DNA of 64,000 nucleotides, taken from contig JBBSBK010000002.1 of assembly GCA_038251315.1 (NCBI GenBank), positions 1-64,000 of the forward strand, in the 5' to 3' direction. Numbering within the stretch: position 1 is the first letter of the stretch; every line of letters begins with the position of its first letter. Both the position numbers and the translations under genes were made by a program. Positions 35,083 through 44,682 of the stretch are shown piece after piece. The stretch comes from JBBKXP01 sp038251315. Its GTDB lineage: Bacteria > Pseudomonadota > Alphaproteobacteria > Rhodobacterales > Rhodobacteraceae. Below the pieces are notes generated by a model that was given only the letters and a program-made list of their open reading frames with translations, made no database searches and was not told the origin of the DNA.

Positions 35083-36287
35083 TCCGTCCGACCGCGCGCC
35101 TTGGCCAGACTGAATTCATCGCGCTGATGGCGATGACCACCGCTGTCGTCGCGTTTTCCATCGACAGCATGCTGCCCGCCTTGCCCGCCATCGGCGCCGA
35201 ACTGACGCCGGATGCAATCAACCGCGCGCAACTGATCCTGACCAGCTTTGTCCTTGGCATGGGGCTGGGCACTTTTATCGCCGGGCCGCTGTCGGACACA
35301 TTCGGGCGCAAGCCGGTGATGATGGGCGGCGCGGCGATCTATGTCTGTGCCGCCCTCGCCGCATGGGCGGCGCCGACGCTGGACACGGTGCTGGCGGCGC
35401 GGCTGATCATGGGGCTGGGGGCTGCCGGGCCGCGCGTTGTCGCGGTGGCGATCATCCGCGATCAGTATTCGGGGCGCGACATGGCGCGGATCATGTCGTT
35501 CGTGATGATCGTCTTTGCGTTGGTCCCGGCGCTGGCGCCCTCAATGGGGGCTGTCATCATCGCGTGGTTCGGATGGCGGGCAATATTCCTGACTTTCGTG
35601 ATCTTTGCCGCGATCATCGTCGCATGGCTGGGGCTGCGGCAGCCAGAAACGCTCGCGCCCATTGACCGCCGTCCATTGCGCATCGGCACCCTTGCCGCTG
35701 CCGTCGCCGAGATGTTCCGCAATCCGACCGCGCGCCTGTCGATCTTTGTGCAGACCTTGTGTTTCGGGATGCTGTTTTCTGTCCTGTCGTCGACCCAGCA
35801 GGTCTTTGATCAGACCTTTGGGCAGGGCGACAACTTTCCGCTCTGGTTCGGCGGAATCGCCGTTGTCGCCGCTTCGGCGTCGTTCCTGAACGCACGGCTG
35901 GTCGGGCGGCTGGGGATGCGGACGCTGATCAAGGCGATGCTGGTGGCGCAGATCGGATTTTCCCTCGCGATGATCGCGGTGACGCTGGCTGGGCCGCCGG
36001 TCTGGCTGGCGCTTGCCGCCTATGTGGTCTGGACGACATCGGTGTTCTTTCAGGCCGGTTTGACCATCGGCAACCTGAACGCGCTGGCGATGGAGCCGAT
36101 GGGGCACATCGCAGGCGTCGCGGCGTCCGTCATCTCGTCGGTCGCGACTGTCGGGGCCGTCGTGATCGCGGTGCCGATCGGGCTGGCCTTCAATGGCACG
36201 CCCTTGCCGATTGCCGTGGGGATCCTCGCCTGCGCCGTGGTCGCGCTCTGGCTGACGACCAAGATCCGGCGCGACAGCGACCTCTAG
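35079..36287 (+). CDS. MFS drug efflux transporter, Bcr/CflA family
   Basis: 402 residues, 12 predicted membrane helices. Loop motif A is GPLSDTFGRKPVMMGG, and motif C-like GAAGPRVVAVAIIRDQYSGRDMARIMS is characteristic of Bcr/CflA. The start is a TTG that overlaps the preceding TGA (TTGA), with AAGGA 7 bases upstream. It is the last gene of the ligase-FrnE-exporter cluster and convergent with mfd, overlapping it by four bases. Confidence 0.9.
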   Translation: MIRPTARLGQTEFIALMAMTTAVVAFSIDSMLPALPAIGAELTPDAINRAQLILTSFVLGMGLGTFIAGPLSDTFGRKPVMMGGAAIYVCAALAAWAAPTLDTVLAARLIMGLGAAGPRVVAVAIIRDQYSGRDMARIMSFVMIVFALVPALAPSMGAVIIAWFGWRAIFLTFVIFAAIIVAWLGLRQPETLAPIDRRPLRIGTLAAAVAEMFRNPTARLSIFVQTLCFGMLFSVLSSTQQVFDQTFGQGDNFPLWFGGIAVVAASASFLNARLVGRLGMRTLIKAMLVAQIGFSLAMIAVTLAGPPVWLALAAYVVWTTSVFFQAGLTIGNLNALAMEPMGHIAGVAASVISSVATVGAVVIAVPIGLAFNGTPLPIAVGILACAVVALWLTTKIRRDSDL

Positions 36288-39200
36288 GCCTTTGCCTCGG
36301 CCGCCAGCCGGTCGGCCAGATCGCGGGCGATGGCAAAGGCGCCCTTGATCTTGTCGGCATCGGTTTTCCAGTCGCGGCGGATGATGATCTTGTTGTCCTT
36401 GACGGTCGCCAGCCCCTTTTGCCCGTGAATGAAATCGACCAACACTTTGGGCGACGAAAATTTATCGTTGTGAAACTGGATCGTCGCGCCCTTCGGTCCG
36501 CCATCAAGCCGGGCGATGCCGGCCTTTTTGCACATCGCCTTGATCCGCACGACGAGCAGCAGGGTGTTCACCTCTTTCGGCAGCGTCCCAAAACGGTCGA
36601 TCAATTCGGCGGCGAAACCCTCAAGTTCAACTTTGGTGGTCAGGTCCGACAGGCGGCGATACAGGCCCAGTCGCACATCAAGGTCGGGCACGTAAGCCTC
36701 TGGTATCAGAACAGGAACACCCAGATTTATCTGCGGCGACCATTCGCCATTGTCTTGTATCCCCTCGGCGGCACCCGATCTGATTCGCGCAATCTCGTCT
36801 TCAAGCATCTGCTGATACAACTCGTATCCGACCTCCTGCATCTGCCCCGATTGCTCCTCGCCCAGCAGGTTGCCTGCGCCGCGAATGTCGAGGTCTTGCG
36901 AGGCAAGCGTGAACCCGGCCCCCAGCGTATCGAGCGACCCCAGAACCCGCAGACGCTTCTGTGCAGTATCGGTCAATTTCGCGCGTGGTTTGGTCGTGAG
37001 GTACGCATAAGCGCGCGTCTTTGATCGCCCCACCCGCCCCCGGATCTGGTAAAGCTGCGCCAGCCCGAACATGTCGGCACGATGCACGATCATTGTGTTG
37101 GCGGTGGGGATATCGAGGCCGGATTCGACGATGGTCGTGGCCAGCAGCACGTCAAATTTGCCGTCGTAAAATGCGTTCATCCGGTCGTCGAGTTCACCCG
37201 CCGCCATCTGGCCTGTTGCGGTCACCACGGTGACTTCGGGAACCTCCCGGCGCAGAAAATCCTCGATCTCGGGCATGTCGGTGATGCGGGGCACGACAAA
37301 GAACGACTGGCCGCCGCGATAATGCTCGCGCAGCAGCGCCTCGCGCACCGTGATCGTGTCGAATTCGCTGACGTAGGTGCGAATGGCCAAACGGTCGATC
37401 GGGGGCGTGCCGATGATCGACAGATCGCGTACGCCTGACAAACTTAGCTGCAACGTCCGTGGGATAGGCGTTGCGGTTAACGTCAGCACGTGGATATCCG
37501 TGCGCATCTGTTTCAGGCGTTCCTTGTGCTGGACGCCAAAGTGCTGTTCCTCGTCGATCACCAACAGGCCGAGGTTGCGGAACTTGATGGATTTCGCCAG
37601 CAGCGCGTGCGTGCCGATGACGATATCGACCGATCCATCGGTCAAACCGTCTCGGGTCAGGCCTGCATCCTTTGCACTCACAAATCGCGACAAAGGCCTG
37701 ACAGTTATGGGAAATCCACGGAACCGTTCGGCGAACCCCTTGTAATGCTGGCGCGCCAACAACGTCGTTGGTGCGACGATGGCGACCTGCACGCCGGACA
37801 TCGCGGCGACAAAGGCAGCGCGGATCGCCACTTCGGTTTTGCCGAAACCAACGTCGCCGCAGATCAGCCGGTCCATCGGGTTGCCGGATTCCATGTCGGC
37901 CAGCACATCGTCGATGGCGGCCAGTTGGTCGTCGGTTTCGGCATAGGGGAACCGGGCCAGAAACTGGTCCCATAGGCCTTCCGGCGGGGTCAGAACCGGG
38001 GCATGCCGCAGGGCGCGTTCGGCGGCGACGCGGATCAGGCGTTCGGCCATCTGCCGTATGCGATCCTTTAGCCGGGCCTTTTTCGCCTGCCACGCGCCGC
38101 CGCCCAATTTGTCGAGCAGCCCTTCTTCGTGCCCAAAACGCGACAGCAGTTCGATGTTTTCAACCGGCAAATACAGCTTTGAAGTCTCGGCATATTCCAG
38201 CAACAGACATTCGTGCGCAGCACCCAGCGCCGTGATAACCTCCATCCCTTGATAGCGCCCGACGCCGTGGTCGACGTGAACGACCAGATCGCCGGGCGTC
38301 AGGCTTTGGGTTTCGGTCAAGAAGTTTTCAGCGCGCCGTTTGCGTTTGGCCTGCCGGATCAGACGGTCGCCGAGCACGTCCTGTTCGGAAATCACTGTCA
38401 AGTCAGCGGTTTCGAACCCGTGATCCAGTGGCCAGACCGCCAGATGCACGCCACGTTTGCCGACGCGGGTGAAATTGGGGACCGGGATCGCCTCGGCAAC
38501 GCCTTCATCCTCGATCAGCCCGGTCAGGCGTTCGCGCGCCCCTTCGGAATAAGATGCGATGACGACCGGCCCTTTGGCCATCCGCGCCTTGATATGAGTC
38601 ACCAAAGCGCCGAAAAGGCTGATCTTTTCCTGCTGGCGTTCAGGCGCAAAATCTCGCCCGATACGGCCACCTGCGTCGATCACGCCCGGCCCCAAGGCCT
38701 GCGGCAGCGGGTTGAATTGCAGCACGCGGGTGTCGGATAGCGCCGCCTCCCACGCCGAATCGTCCAGATAAAGCAGCCCCGGAGGTGCCGGTTTATAAAC
38801 CGAATCCATGCGATTCTTTTGTGTCAGCGCATGCTGGCGGGTGCCGTATTGGTCAGCAATGGCCGTCCAACGCGCCAGACGCGATGGCGTGACCTGATCG
38901 TCAAGCGTGACCGTGGCGCCTGGCAAATAATCGAACAGCGTTTCCAGACGGTCGTGAAAAAAGCCCAACCAATGTTCGACCCCGGCGTGTTTGCGCCCTG
39001 CCGATACAGCCTCGTACAACGGATCGTCGGTGCCCGCCGCGCCGAATTCGATACGGTAATTCTGGCGGAACCGGGTGATCGCCGCCTCGTCCAATATCAC
39101 CTCGGACACCGGGGCGAGTTCGATGAAATCCAGCTTTTCCGTCGTCCGCTGCGTGCCTGGATCGAACCGCCGCGCCCCATCCAGCACATCACCGAACAAA

Positions 39201-39721
39201 TCGAGCCGGACCGGACCGCCTTCCCCCGGCGGATAGATGTCGATGATGCCGCCGCGAACAGCATAATCGCCGGGTTCAGTGACGGTGGGCGATTGGGTGA
39301 ACCCCATGCGGACGAGGAACCCACGCAGCGCCCCTTCGTCGATCCGATCACCGACACGGGCGGTAAAGACCGATGTCTGCATGAGGGCGCGCGCCGGGAC
39401 CCGTTGGGTCGCCGCGTTTAGCGTCGTCAGCAGGACAAATTGCGCAGGCATCGTGTGGACCAGCGCGGCCAAGGTCGCCATGCGCGCTGCGGACACTTCG
39501 GGGTTGGGCGACACCCGGTCGTAGGGAAGGCAATCCCACGCTGGAAAGACCAGAGTGGGCATTGCGGGGGCAAAAAACGCCAGCGCCGCCTGCATTTCGG
39601 CCATACGCTTGTCGTCGCGGGCGATGTGGATGACGGGGCCAGATTTAGCGACCTCGGCCAGAATAAGACTGGCGTCAAATCCTTCGGGTGCGCCCCCGAC
39701 TGTAATCCGTTGTCCAGGCAT
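36284..39721 (-). CDS. mfd: Transcription-repair coupling factor
   Basis: 1145 residues. Mfd displaces RNA polymerase stalled at DNA lesions and recruits UvrA. Order of domains: UvrB-like N-terminal module (FPAWDCLPYDRVSPN), CarD-type RNA-polymerase interaction domain (GDLVVHVDHGVGRYQGME), helicase motor with Walker A GDVGFGKTEVA and DEEQ box (IDEEQHFGVQHKERL), motif VI QIRGRVGRSKTRAYAY, and C-terminal TRCF domain. The length is normal and no motif is missing. The ATG at 39721 follows a small membrane-protein gene on the same strand by eight bases. Confidence 0.97.
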   Translation of the reverse strand: MPGQRITVGGAPEGFDASLILAEVAKSGPVIHIARDDKRMAEMQAALAFFAPAMPTLVFPAWDCLPYDRVSPNPEVSAARMATLAALVHTMPAQFVLLTTLNAATQRVPARALMQTSVFTARVGDRIDEGALRGFLVRMGFTQSPTVTEPGDYAVRGGIIDIYPPGEGGPVRLDLFGDVLDGARRFDPGTQRTTEKLDFIELAPVSEVILDEAAITRFRQNYRIEFGAAGTDDPLYEAVSAGRKHAGVEHWLGFFHDRLETLFDYLPGATVTLDDQVTPSRLARWTAIADQYGTRQHALTQKNRMDSVYKPAPPGLLYLDDSAWEAALSDTRVLQFNPLPQALGPGVIDAGGRIGRDFAPERQQEKISLFGALVTHIKARMAKGPVVIASYSEGARERLTGLIEDEGVAEAIPVPNFTRVGKRGVHLAVWPLDHGFETADLTVISEQDVLGDRLIRQAKRKRRAENFLTETQSLTPGDLVVHVDHGVGRYQGMEVITALGAAHECLLLEYAETSKLYLPVENIELLSRFGHEEGLLDKLGGGAWQAKKARLKDRIRQMAERLIRVAAERALRHAPVLTPPEGLWDQFLARFPYAETDDQLAAIDDVLADMESGNPMDRLICGDVGFGKTEVAIRAAFVAAMSGVQVAIVAPTTLLARQHYKGFAERFRGFPITVRPLSRFVSAKDAGLTRDGLTDGSVDIVIGTHALLAKSIKFRNLGLLVIDEEQHFGVQHKERLKQMRTDIHVLTLTATPIPRTLQLSLSGVRDLSIIGTPPIDRLAIRTYVSEFDTITVREALLREHYRGGQSFFVVPRITDMPEIEDFLRREVPEVTVVTATGQMAAGELDDRMNAFYDGKFDVLLATTIVESGLDIPTANTMIVHRADMFGLAQLYQIRGRVGRSKTRAYAYLTTKPRAKLTDTAQKRLRVLGSLDTLGAGFTLASQDLDIRGAGNLLGEEQSGQMQEVGYELYQQMLEDEIARIRSGAAEGIQDNGEWSPQINLGVPVLIPEAYVPDLDVRLGLYRRLSDLTTKVELEGFAAELIDRFGTLPKEVNTLLLVVRIKAMCKKAGIARLDGGPKGATIQFHNDKFSSPKVLVDFIHGQKGLATVKDNKIIIRRDWKTDADKIKGAFAIARDLADRLAAEAKA

Positions 39722-39728
39722 CTGCTTT

Positions 39729-40253
39729 TCAGAACCCGTGCATCGACGCCAGGTTCTGATACATCCCCCACATGGCGGTCACAAAGATCGACACCATCCC
39801 AAGGAACTGCGTCCAGATCCGGTGCCGCACGAGGCGTTTGTGCAGCGCCGCGCCGGTCGGTGCCTCGGTCTCGATCAGGCGGGCAGTGGACAAGCTCAGC
39901 GCCCCGAGGAGCGACATCGGCAGAGCGATCAAAAACACCGCCTCGGCGAACTCGATGCGATACCAGAACCCAAGCACCGCCAGTCCCGTCAGCATGAAAC
40001 AGGTGAATCCCAGCAGCCACATGCCCGACACCCGACCGATGTGCAGTAGGCGATTGACGTTGATGCGAACCAGATCCTCGACATCCTGCTGGGTCTGCCC
40101 GCCGTGCCGCGCTGCCCGCTGGATCAGGTCGAACGGTACGCCCAGCACCCAATGGCTGGCAGATGACCACACGACCGCAAGCGCGATCCAGAACCACAGG
40201 TTGCTGAACGACCGCATGTCGATCACTTCAAAAACGGTCTGCGTCCAGTTCAC
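39729..40253 (-). CDS. Conserved membrane protein upstream of mfd
   Basis: 174 residues with about four membrane helices: LWFWIALAVVWSSASHWVLG, MWLLGFTCFMLTGLAVLG, FAEAVFLIALPMSLLGAL and FLGMVSIFVTAMWGM. I recognise the MNWTQTVFEVIDMRSFSNLW start as a Rhodobacterales-specific family, sometimes labelled a component of the SufBCD complex. Nothing in the sequence supports an iron-sulfur role. It precedes mfd on the same strand and may be cotranscribed with it. Confidence 0.75.
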   Translation of the reverse strand: MNWTQTVFEVIDMRSFSNLWFWIALAVVWSSASHWVLGVPFDLIQRAARHGGQTQQDVEDLVRINVNRLLHIGRVSGMWLLGFTCFMLTGLAVLGFWYRIEFAEAVFLIALPMSLLGALSLSTARLIETEAPTGAALHKRLVRHRIWTQFLGMVSIFVTAMWGMYQNLASMHGF

Positions 40254-40377
40254 CGCGAAAGTCGCCCGATGGTTGATTTTGCGCGGACACTAGCCGCGCG
40301 GTCCGGCAAAGCCCAGACTTGTGATGCGCGATATTTCGTGGCACCCCAAGATTGTGACCAGAAAGGCCCTGCCGCCC

Positions 40378-41376
40378 ATGACCCCGATCATTGCCCACTT
40401 CCCCGCCAGCCGTCTGCGCCGCCTGCGCGCCACCCCCGGATTGCGCGCGATGGTGCGCGGTTCGACACTCAGCCCCGCCGATTTCATCTGGCCGCTGTTC
40501 GTCATGGCGGGCGAAGATGCCGAAACCCCGGTGCCGTCTATGCCCAACGTGCTGCGGCGCACGGTTGACCGGATCGTGCTGGCCGCACGCGAAGCTCATA
40601 ACCTTGGGATCCCTGCCATTTGCCTGTTTCCCTACACGGCAATGGACCAGCGCACCCACGATTGCGCCGAGGCTTGGAACCCCGACAACCTGACAAACCG
40701 GGCGATCCGTGCGATCAAGGATGCGGTGCCGGATATGGTCGTGATGACCGACATCGCGCTCGACCCCTACAACATCAACGGCCATGACGGCTATGTCGTG
40801 GATGGGCAGATCGTGAACGACGCGACCGTCGCCGCACTGGTCAAGATGGCGCTGGCACAGGCCGACGCGGGGGCAGATATTCTTGGCCCGTCCGACATGA
40901 TGGACGGCCGGATCGGCGCGATCCGGGCGGCACTGGAAACCAACGGGTATCAAGGCGTCGCGATCCTGTCCTATGCGGCCAAGTTCGCCAGCAGTTTCTA
41001 TGGACCGTTCCGCGATGCGGTGGGCGCTTCGGCGGCACTGGTCGGCGACAAGGCCACCTATCAGATCGACCCCGGCAATGGTGACGAAGCGATCCGCACT
41101 GTCGCCCGCGACATCGCCGAAGGGGCCGACATGGTGATGGTCAAGCCGGGAATGCCGTACCTCGATATCTGTCGACGGGTGAAGGACCAATTCGGCGTGC
41201 CGACCTTCGCCTATCAGGTCAGCGGTGAATACGCGATGTTGCAGGCGGCGGTTGCGAACGGCTGGCTGGACGGTGACAAGGTTATGATGGAAAGCTTGCT
41301 TTGTTTCAAGCGGGCCGGATGTGACGGCATCCTGACCTATTTCGCCCCGGCGGCGGCGCGGCTTTTGCAGGGCTGA
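40378..41376 (+). CDS. hemB: Delta-aminolevulinic acid dehydratase (porphobilinogen synthase)
   Basis: 332 residues. It condenses two 5-aminolevulinates to porphobilinogen for haem, chlorophyll and B12. The Schiff-base lysines are in SYAAKFASSFYGPF and VMVKPGMPYLD. The metal site region is DIALDPYNINGHDG, with aspartates instead of the cysteines of the zinc enzyme, so it is the Mg/K-dependent alphaproteobacterial type. The ATG at 40378 matches the usual family length; the frame extends 19 codons upstream without similarity. Confidence 0.95.
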   Translation: MTPIIAHFPASRLRRLRATPGLRAMVRGSTLSPADFIWPLFVMAGEDAETPVPSMPNVLRRTVDRIVLAAREAHNLGIPAICLFPYTAMDQRTHDCAEAWNPDNLTNRAIRAIKDAVPDMVVMTDIALDPYNINGHDGYVVDGQIVNDATVAALVKMALAQADAGADILGPSDMMDGRIGAIRAALETNGYQGVAILSYAAKFASSFYGPFRDAVGASAALVGDKATYQIDPGNGDEAIRTVARDIAEGADMVMVKPGMPYLDICRRVKDQFGVPTFAYQVSGEYAMLQAAVANGWLDGDKVMMESLLCFKRAGCDGILTYFAPAAARLLQG

Positions 41377-41482
41377 ATATCGCCCAGCCCACATCTGGGG
41401 CATGACAACGGGCGAAAACCTGCCTATAGTGGCCTTACAAGAGCAGCCGCCAAAGGCTGACGGGGCATCGAGCGAGGCACAA

Positions 41483-42037
41483 ATGAACACCACCCGACGC
41501 ATTTTCACGTTCGGCGCATTGGCAGTGATGCCATTGGCCGCTTGCGGCAACGGTATCGGCGGCAACGGTGCGGCCGAGATCGACGCCCGTGTCGCGGAAT
41601 CGCTGAACTTCATGTATTCCAAATATCCCGGCACGCGCGATCTGGCCGCAAGGTCCTCGGGCATGCTGGTGATGCCTGTCGTGACCGAGGTCGGTCTGGG
41701 CTTTGGCGGCTCGTATGGCCGCGGGGCCCTGCTCGTCGGGCAATCGACGGTCGATTACTATTCCGCTGCAGCCGCCAGCGCCGGGTTCCAGATCGGCGCG
41801 CAGCAATATTCGCATGTCTTGTTCTTCATGACGCAAGAGGCGCTGCTGAACTTCCGTCAGGCCGATGGCTGGGCGGCGGGCGCCGACCTTGAATATGCGA
41901 TCAGCGATCAGGGCGAGACCTTGCGCGCGGAAACCACGACATCGCTGGCCCCGGTCATCGCCGTGGTCTTTGCGCAGGCCGGTTTCCGGGCGGGTGCGAC
42001 GATCAATGGCACCAAATACACCCGGATCATCCCGTAA
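41483..42037 (+). CDS. SYLF-domain (YSC84-like) lipoprotein
   Basis: 184 residues. The signal peptide ends in a lipobox (MPLAAC, cysteine 21), so the mature protein is probably lipid-anchored. The rest follows the SYLF/Ysc84 pattern: AARSSGMLVMPVVTEVGLGFGGSYGRGALL, a YYS segment and GFQIGAQQYSHVLFFMT, ending with a glycine-rich strand. The SYLF fold binds phosphoinositides in eukaryotes; bacterial function is unknown. A clear terminator follows. Confidence 0.85.
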   Translation: MNTTRRIFTFGALAVMPLAACGNGIGGNGAAEIDARVAESLNFMYSKYPGTRDLAARSSGMLVMPVVTEVGLGFGGSYGRGALLVGQSTVDYYSAAAASAGFQIGAQQYSHVLFFMTQEALLNFRQADGWAAGADLEYAISDQGETLRAETTTSLAPVIAVVFAQAGFRAGATINGTKYTRIIP

Positions 42038-42062
42038 CCACCGATCAGGTTGCGGCAACTGC

Positions 42063-42090
42063 AAAAGGGGCGTCCTCCCGCGCCCCTTTT
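42063..42090 (+). terminator. Rho-independent terminator after the SYLF lipoprotein gene
   Basis: AAAAGGGGCG, an 8-base loop, then CGCCCCTTTT followed by more T-rich sequence. The 10-bp stem with flanking A and T runs can work in both directions and lies 26 bases past the lipoprotein stop. Confidence 0.85.
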
Positions 42091-42182
42091 CTTTGAGCGA
42101 GTTGCGACAATTCGTGTCGCGGACCGCCAATCATTCCGCCGCCCAATCCCGATGATCCCGGCAACACAGCAGGAGTCGGATC

Positions 42183-44591
42183 ATGAAAACCACCACGCGC
42201 GTTGCGGTCATCGGCGGTGGAGTCGTCGGCTGTTCGGTCCTGTATCATCTGACCAAACTTGGCTGGTCCGACGTCATGCTGATCGAACGCAAGGAACTGA
42301 CAGCCGGATCGACGTGGCACGCCGCGGGCGGATTTCACACGCTGAACGGCGATACCAATATGGCGGCCCTGCAGGGTTATACGATCAAGCTGTATAAGGA
42401 GTTGGAGGCCCTGACGGGCATGTCCTGCGGGCTGCATCATGTCGGCGGCATCACCTTGGCCGACAACCGTGACCGGTTCGACATGCTGGTCGCCGAACGC
42501 GCCAAACATCGCTACATGGGATTGGAGACCGAGATCATCGGCCCCGAAGAGATCGCCAAGATCGCCCCGATCACCAATCTGGATGGCATCGTCGGAGCGC
42601 TTTACGATCCGCTCGACGGCCACCTTGATCCGTCCGGGACGACCCACGCCTATGCCAAGGCCGCCCGGATGGGTGGCGCGACCATCGAAACCCAGTGCCG
42701 TGTGACCGAGACGAACCAGCGCCCCGATGGCACATGGGATGTTGTCACCGAAAAAGGCACGATCCACGCCGAACATTTAGTCAACGCCGGCGGCCTTTGG
42801 GCCCGCGAGGTCGGGGCGATGGCGGGCGTGTATTTCCCGCTACATCCGATGGAACATCAGTATCTGGTGACGGATGCGATCCCGGAAATCTACAACCTTG
42901 GCCGCGAACATCCGCATGTGATGGACCCTGCTGGCGAAAGCTATCTGCGTCAGGAAGGGCGCGGGTTGTGCATCGGGTTCTACGAACAGCCCTGCCGACC
43001 CTGGGCCGTGGACGGCACACCGTGGGATTTCGGGCTGGAACTGCTTCCCGATGATTTCGACAAGATCGAGGATTCCATCGCCTTTGCCTACAAGCGCTTT
43101 CCGGTGCTTGAAACTGCCGGGGTCAAATCTGTGATCCACGGGCCGTTCACTTTTGCCCCCGATGGCAATCCGCTGGTTGGCCCGGTGCCGGGACTGCGCA
43201 ACTACTGGTCAGCTTGCGGCGTCATGGCCGGATTTTCCCAAGGCGGCGGGGTCGGTCTGACCCTTGCGCAATGGATGATCGAGGGGGAGGCAGAACGCGA
43301 CGTGACCGGGTTGGATGTCGGTCGGTTCGGGTCGTGGATCACGCCTGGCTACACCCGCCCCAAAGTGATCGAGAACTATCAGCGGCGGTTTTCCGTTAGT
43401 TATCCGAACGAAGAACTGCCCGCAGCGCGGCCCCATCGCACCTCGCCGATGTATGACATCTTTACCGTGATGGGTGCGGTCTGGGGGCAGCAGTTTGGCC
43501 TTGAGGTGGTGAACTACTTTGCCACTGGCGATGAACCGAGGTTCGAACAGCCGTCATTCCGCCGATCGAACGCTTTTGCGGCAACCGCACGCGAGGTTAA
43601 GGCCGTACGCGAAGCCGTTGGAATCAATGAACTTCAGAATTTTGGCAAATACCGGGTAACGGGGGCCAAAGCGCGCGATTGGCTGAACCGGATCATGGCG
43701 GGCCGTATCCCGAAACCGGGGCGGCTGTCGCTGACACCGATGCTGTCGGCCAAGGGGCGGCTGATCGGGGATTTCACCGTATCCTGCCTGTCCGAGACCG
43801 AATTTCAACTGACTGCCAGTTACGGCGCCCAAGCGATCCACCACCGCTGGTTTATGCAACATGAGGAACCGGGCGTAACCTGCGATAATATAAGCGATAA
43901 ACGCACAGGGTTTCAGATTGCAGGGCCCCGCGCCCGTGACCTGCTGACCGCCTGTACCCGCGACGACGTGGCGGCGATGAAGTTCCTTGACGTGCGCCGC
44001 ATGACCGTCGGTCAGGTCGCCTGCATCGTCCAGCGGGTCAGCTATACCGGTGATCTGGGGTATGAGATTTTCTGCGATCCGATGGACCTGCGCCAGTTGT
44101 GGACTACGCTTTGGACAGCCGGGCAACCGATGGGTCTGACGCCATTCGGGATGCGGGCGATGATGTCGCTGCGGCTCGATCGGTTCTTTGGGTCGTGGCT
44201 GCGCGAATTTTCACCCGACTACACCGCCGCCGAAACCGGCATGGACCGTTTCATCGACTGGAAAAAGAACAGCGATTTCATTGGGCGCGCGGCAGCAGAG
44301 GCTGAACGAGCGAAACCTCCTGCCCGGATCAACGCGGTTTTCGAGGTTGACGCTGACGACGCCGACGTCACCGCCTACGAGCCCGTGTTCATCGACGATC
44401 AGGTTGTCGGGTTCTGCACCTCGGGCGGGTATTCGCACCACGCGGGAAAGTCCATCGCGCTGGCCCTGATCCCGCGCGAGGCGGCGAAACCGGGGTTGCG
44501 TGCGGAAATAGAATTGATGGGCAAACGCCGCGCCGCAACGCTGATCACAACGCCGCTGTTCGACCCTGACGGGGTCCGCCTGCGCGGCTAA
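42183..44591 (+). CDS. FAD-dependent oxidoreductase with GcvT domain (dimethylglycine/sarcosine dehydrogenase family), paralogue
   Basis: 802 residues. VIGGGVVGCSVLYHLTKLGW binds the FAD dinucleotide, and AGSTWHAAGGFH carries the flavinylated histidine position. The C-terminal GcvT/folate part ends with FGMRAMMSLRLDRFFGSWLREFSPDY and a T-protein C-terminal barrel. It shares layout and many motifs with the protein at 17454-19871, so the two are paralogues likely acting on different N-methyl compounds. AGGAG precedes the ATG. It is convergent with the RTX gene. Confidence 0.9.
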   Translation: MKTTTRVAVIGGGVVGCSVLYHLTKLGWSDVMLIERKELTAGSTWHAAGGFHTLNGDTNMAALQGYTIKLYKELEALTGMSCGLHHVGGITLADNRDRFDMLVAERAKHRYMGLETEIIGPEEIAKIAPITNLDGIVGALYDPLDGHLDPSGTTHAYAKAARMGGATIETQCRVTETNQRPDGTWDVVTEKGTIHAEHLVNAGGLWAREVGAMAGVYFPLHPMEHQYLVTDAIPEIYNLGREHPHVMDPAGESYLRQEGRGLCIGFYEQPCRPWAVDGTPWDFGLELLPDDFDKIEDSIAFAYKRFPVLETAGVKSVIHGPFTFAPDGNPLVGPVPGLRNYWSACGVMAGFSQGGGVGLTLAQWMIEGEAERDVTGLDVGRFGSWITPGYTRPKVIENYQRRFSVSYPNEELPAARPHRTSPMYDIFTVMGAVWGQQFGLEVVNYFATGDEPRFEQPSFRRSNAFAATAREVKAVREAVGINELQNFGKYRVTGAKARDWLNRIMAGRIPKPGRLSLTPMLSAKGRLIGDFTVSCLSETEFQLTASYGAQAIHHRWFMQHEEPGVTCDNISDKRTGFQIAGPRARDLLTACTRDDVAAMKFLDVRRMTVGQVACIVQRVSYTGDLGYEIFCDPMDLRQLWTTLWTAGQPMGLTPFGMRAMMSLRLDRFFGSWLREFSPDYTAAETGMDRFIDWKKNSDFIGRAAAEAERAKPPARINAVFEVDADDADVTAYEPVFIDDQVVGFCTSGGYSHHAGKSIALALIPREAAKPGLRAEIELMGKRRAATLITTPLFDPDGVRLRG

Positions 44592-44613
44592 AGACGGTAG
44601 TCCACTAACGCAA

Positions 44614-44638
44614 ACAGGGGGCCGCTTGGGCCCCCTGT
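44614..44638. terminator. Bidirectional hairpin between two convergent genes
   Basis: ACAGGGGGCC, loop GCTTG, GGCCCCCTGT: a perfect 10-bp stem in the 91-bp gap between the FAD dehydrogenase (+) and the RTX/Hint gene (-). No strong T run on either side, but the position fits a shared terminator. Confidence 0.6.
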
Positions 44639-44682
44639 CGACGGCCGGAGGATCGTTTCCCCGGCGTGCTGCATCGTTTGAC

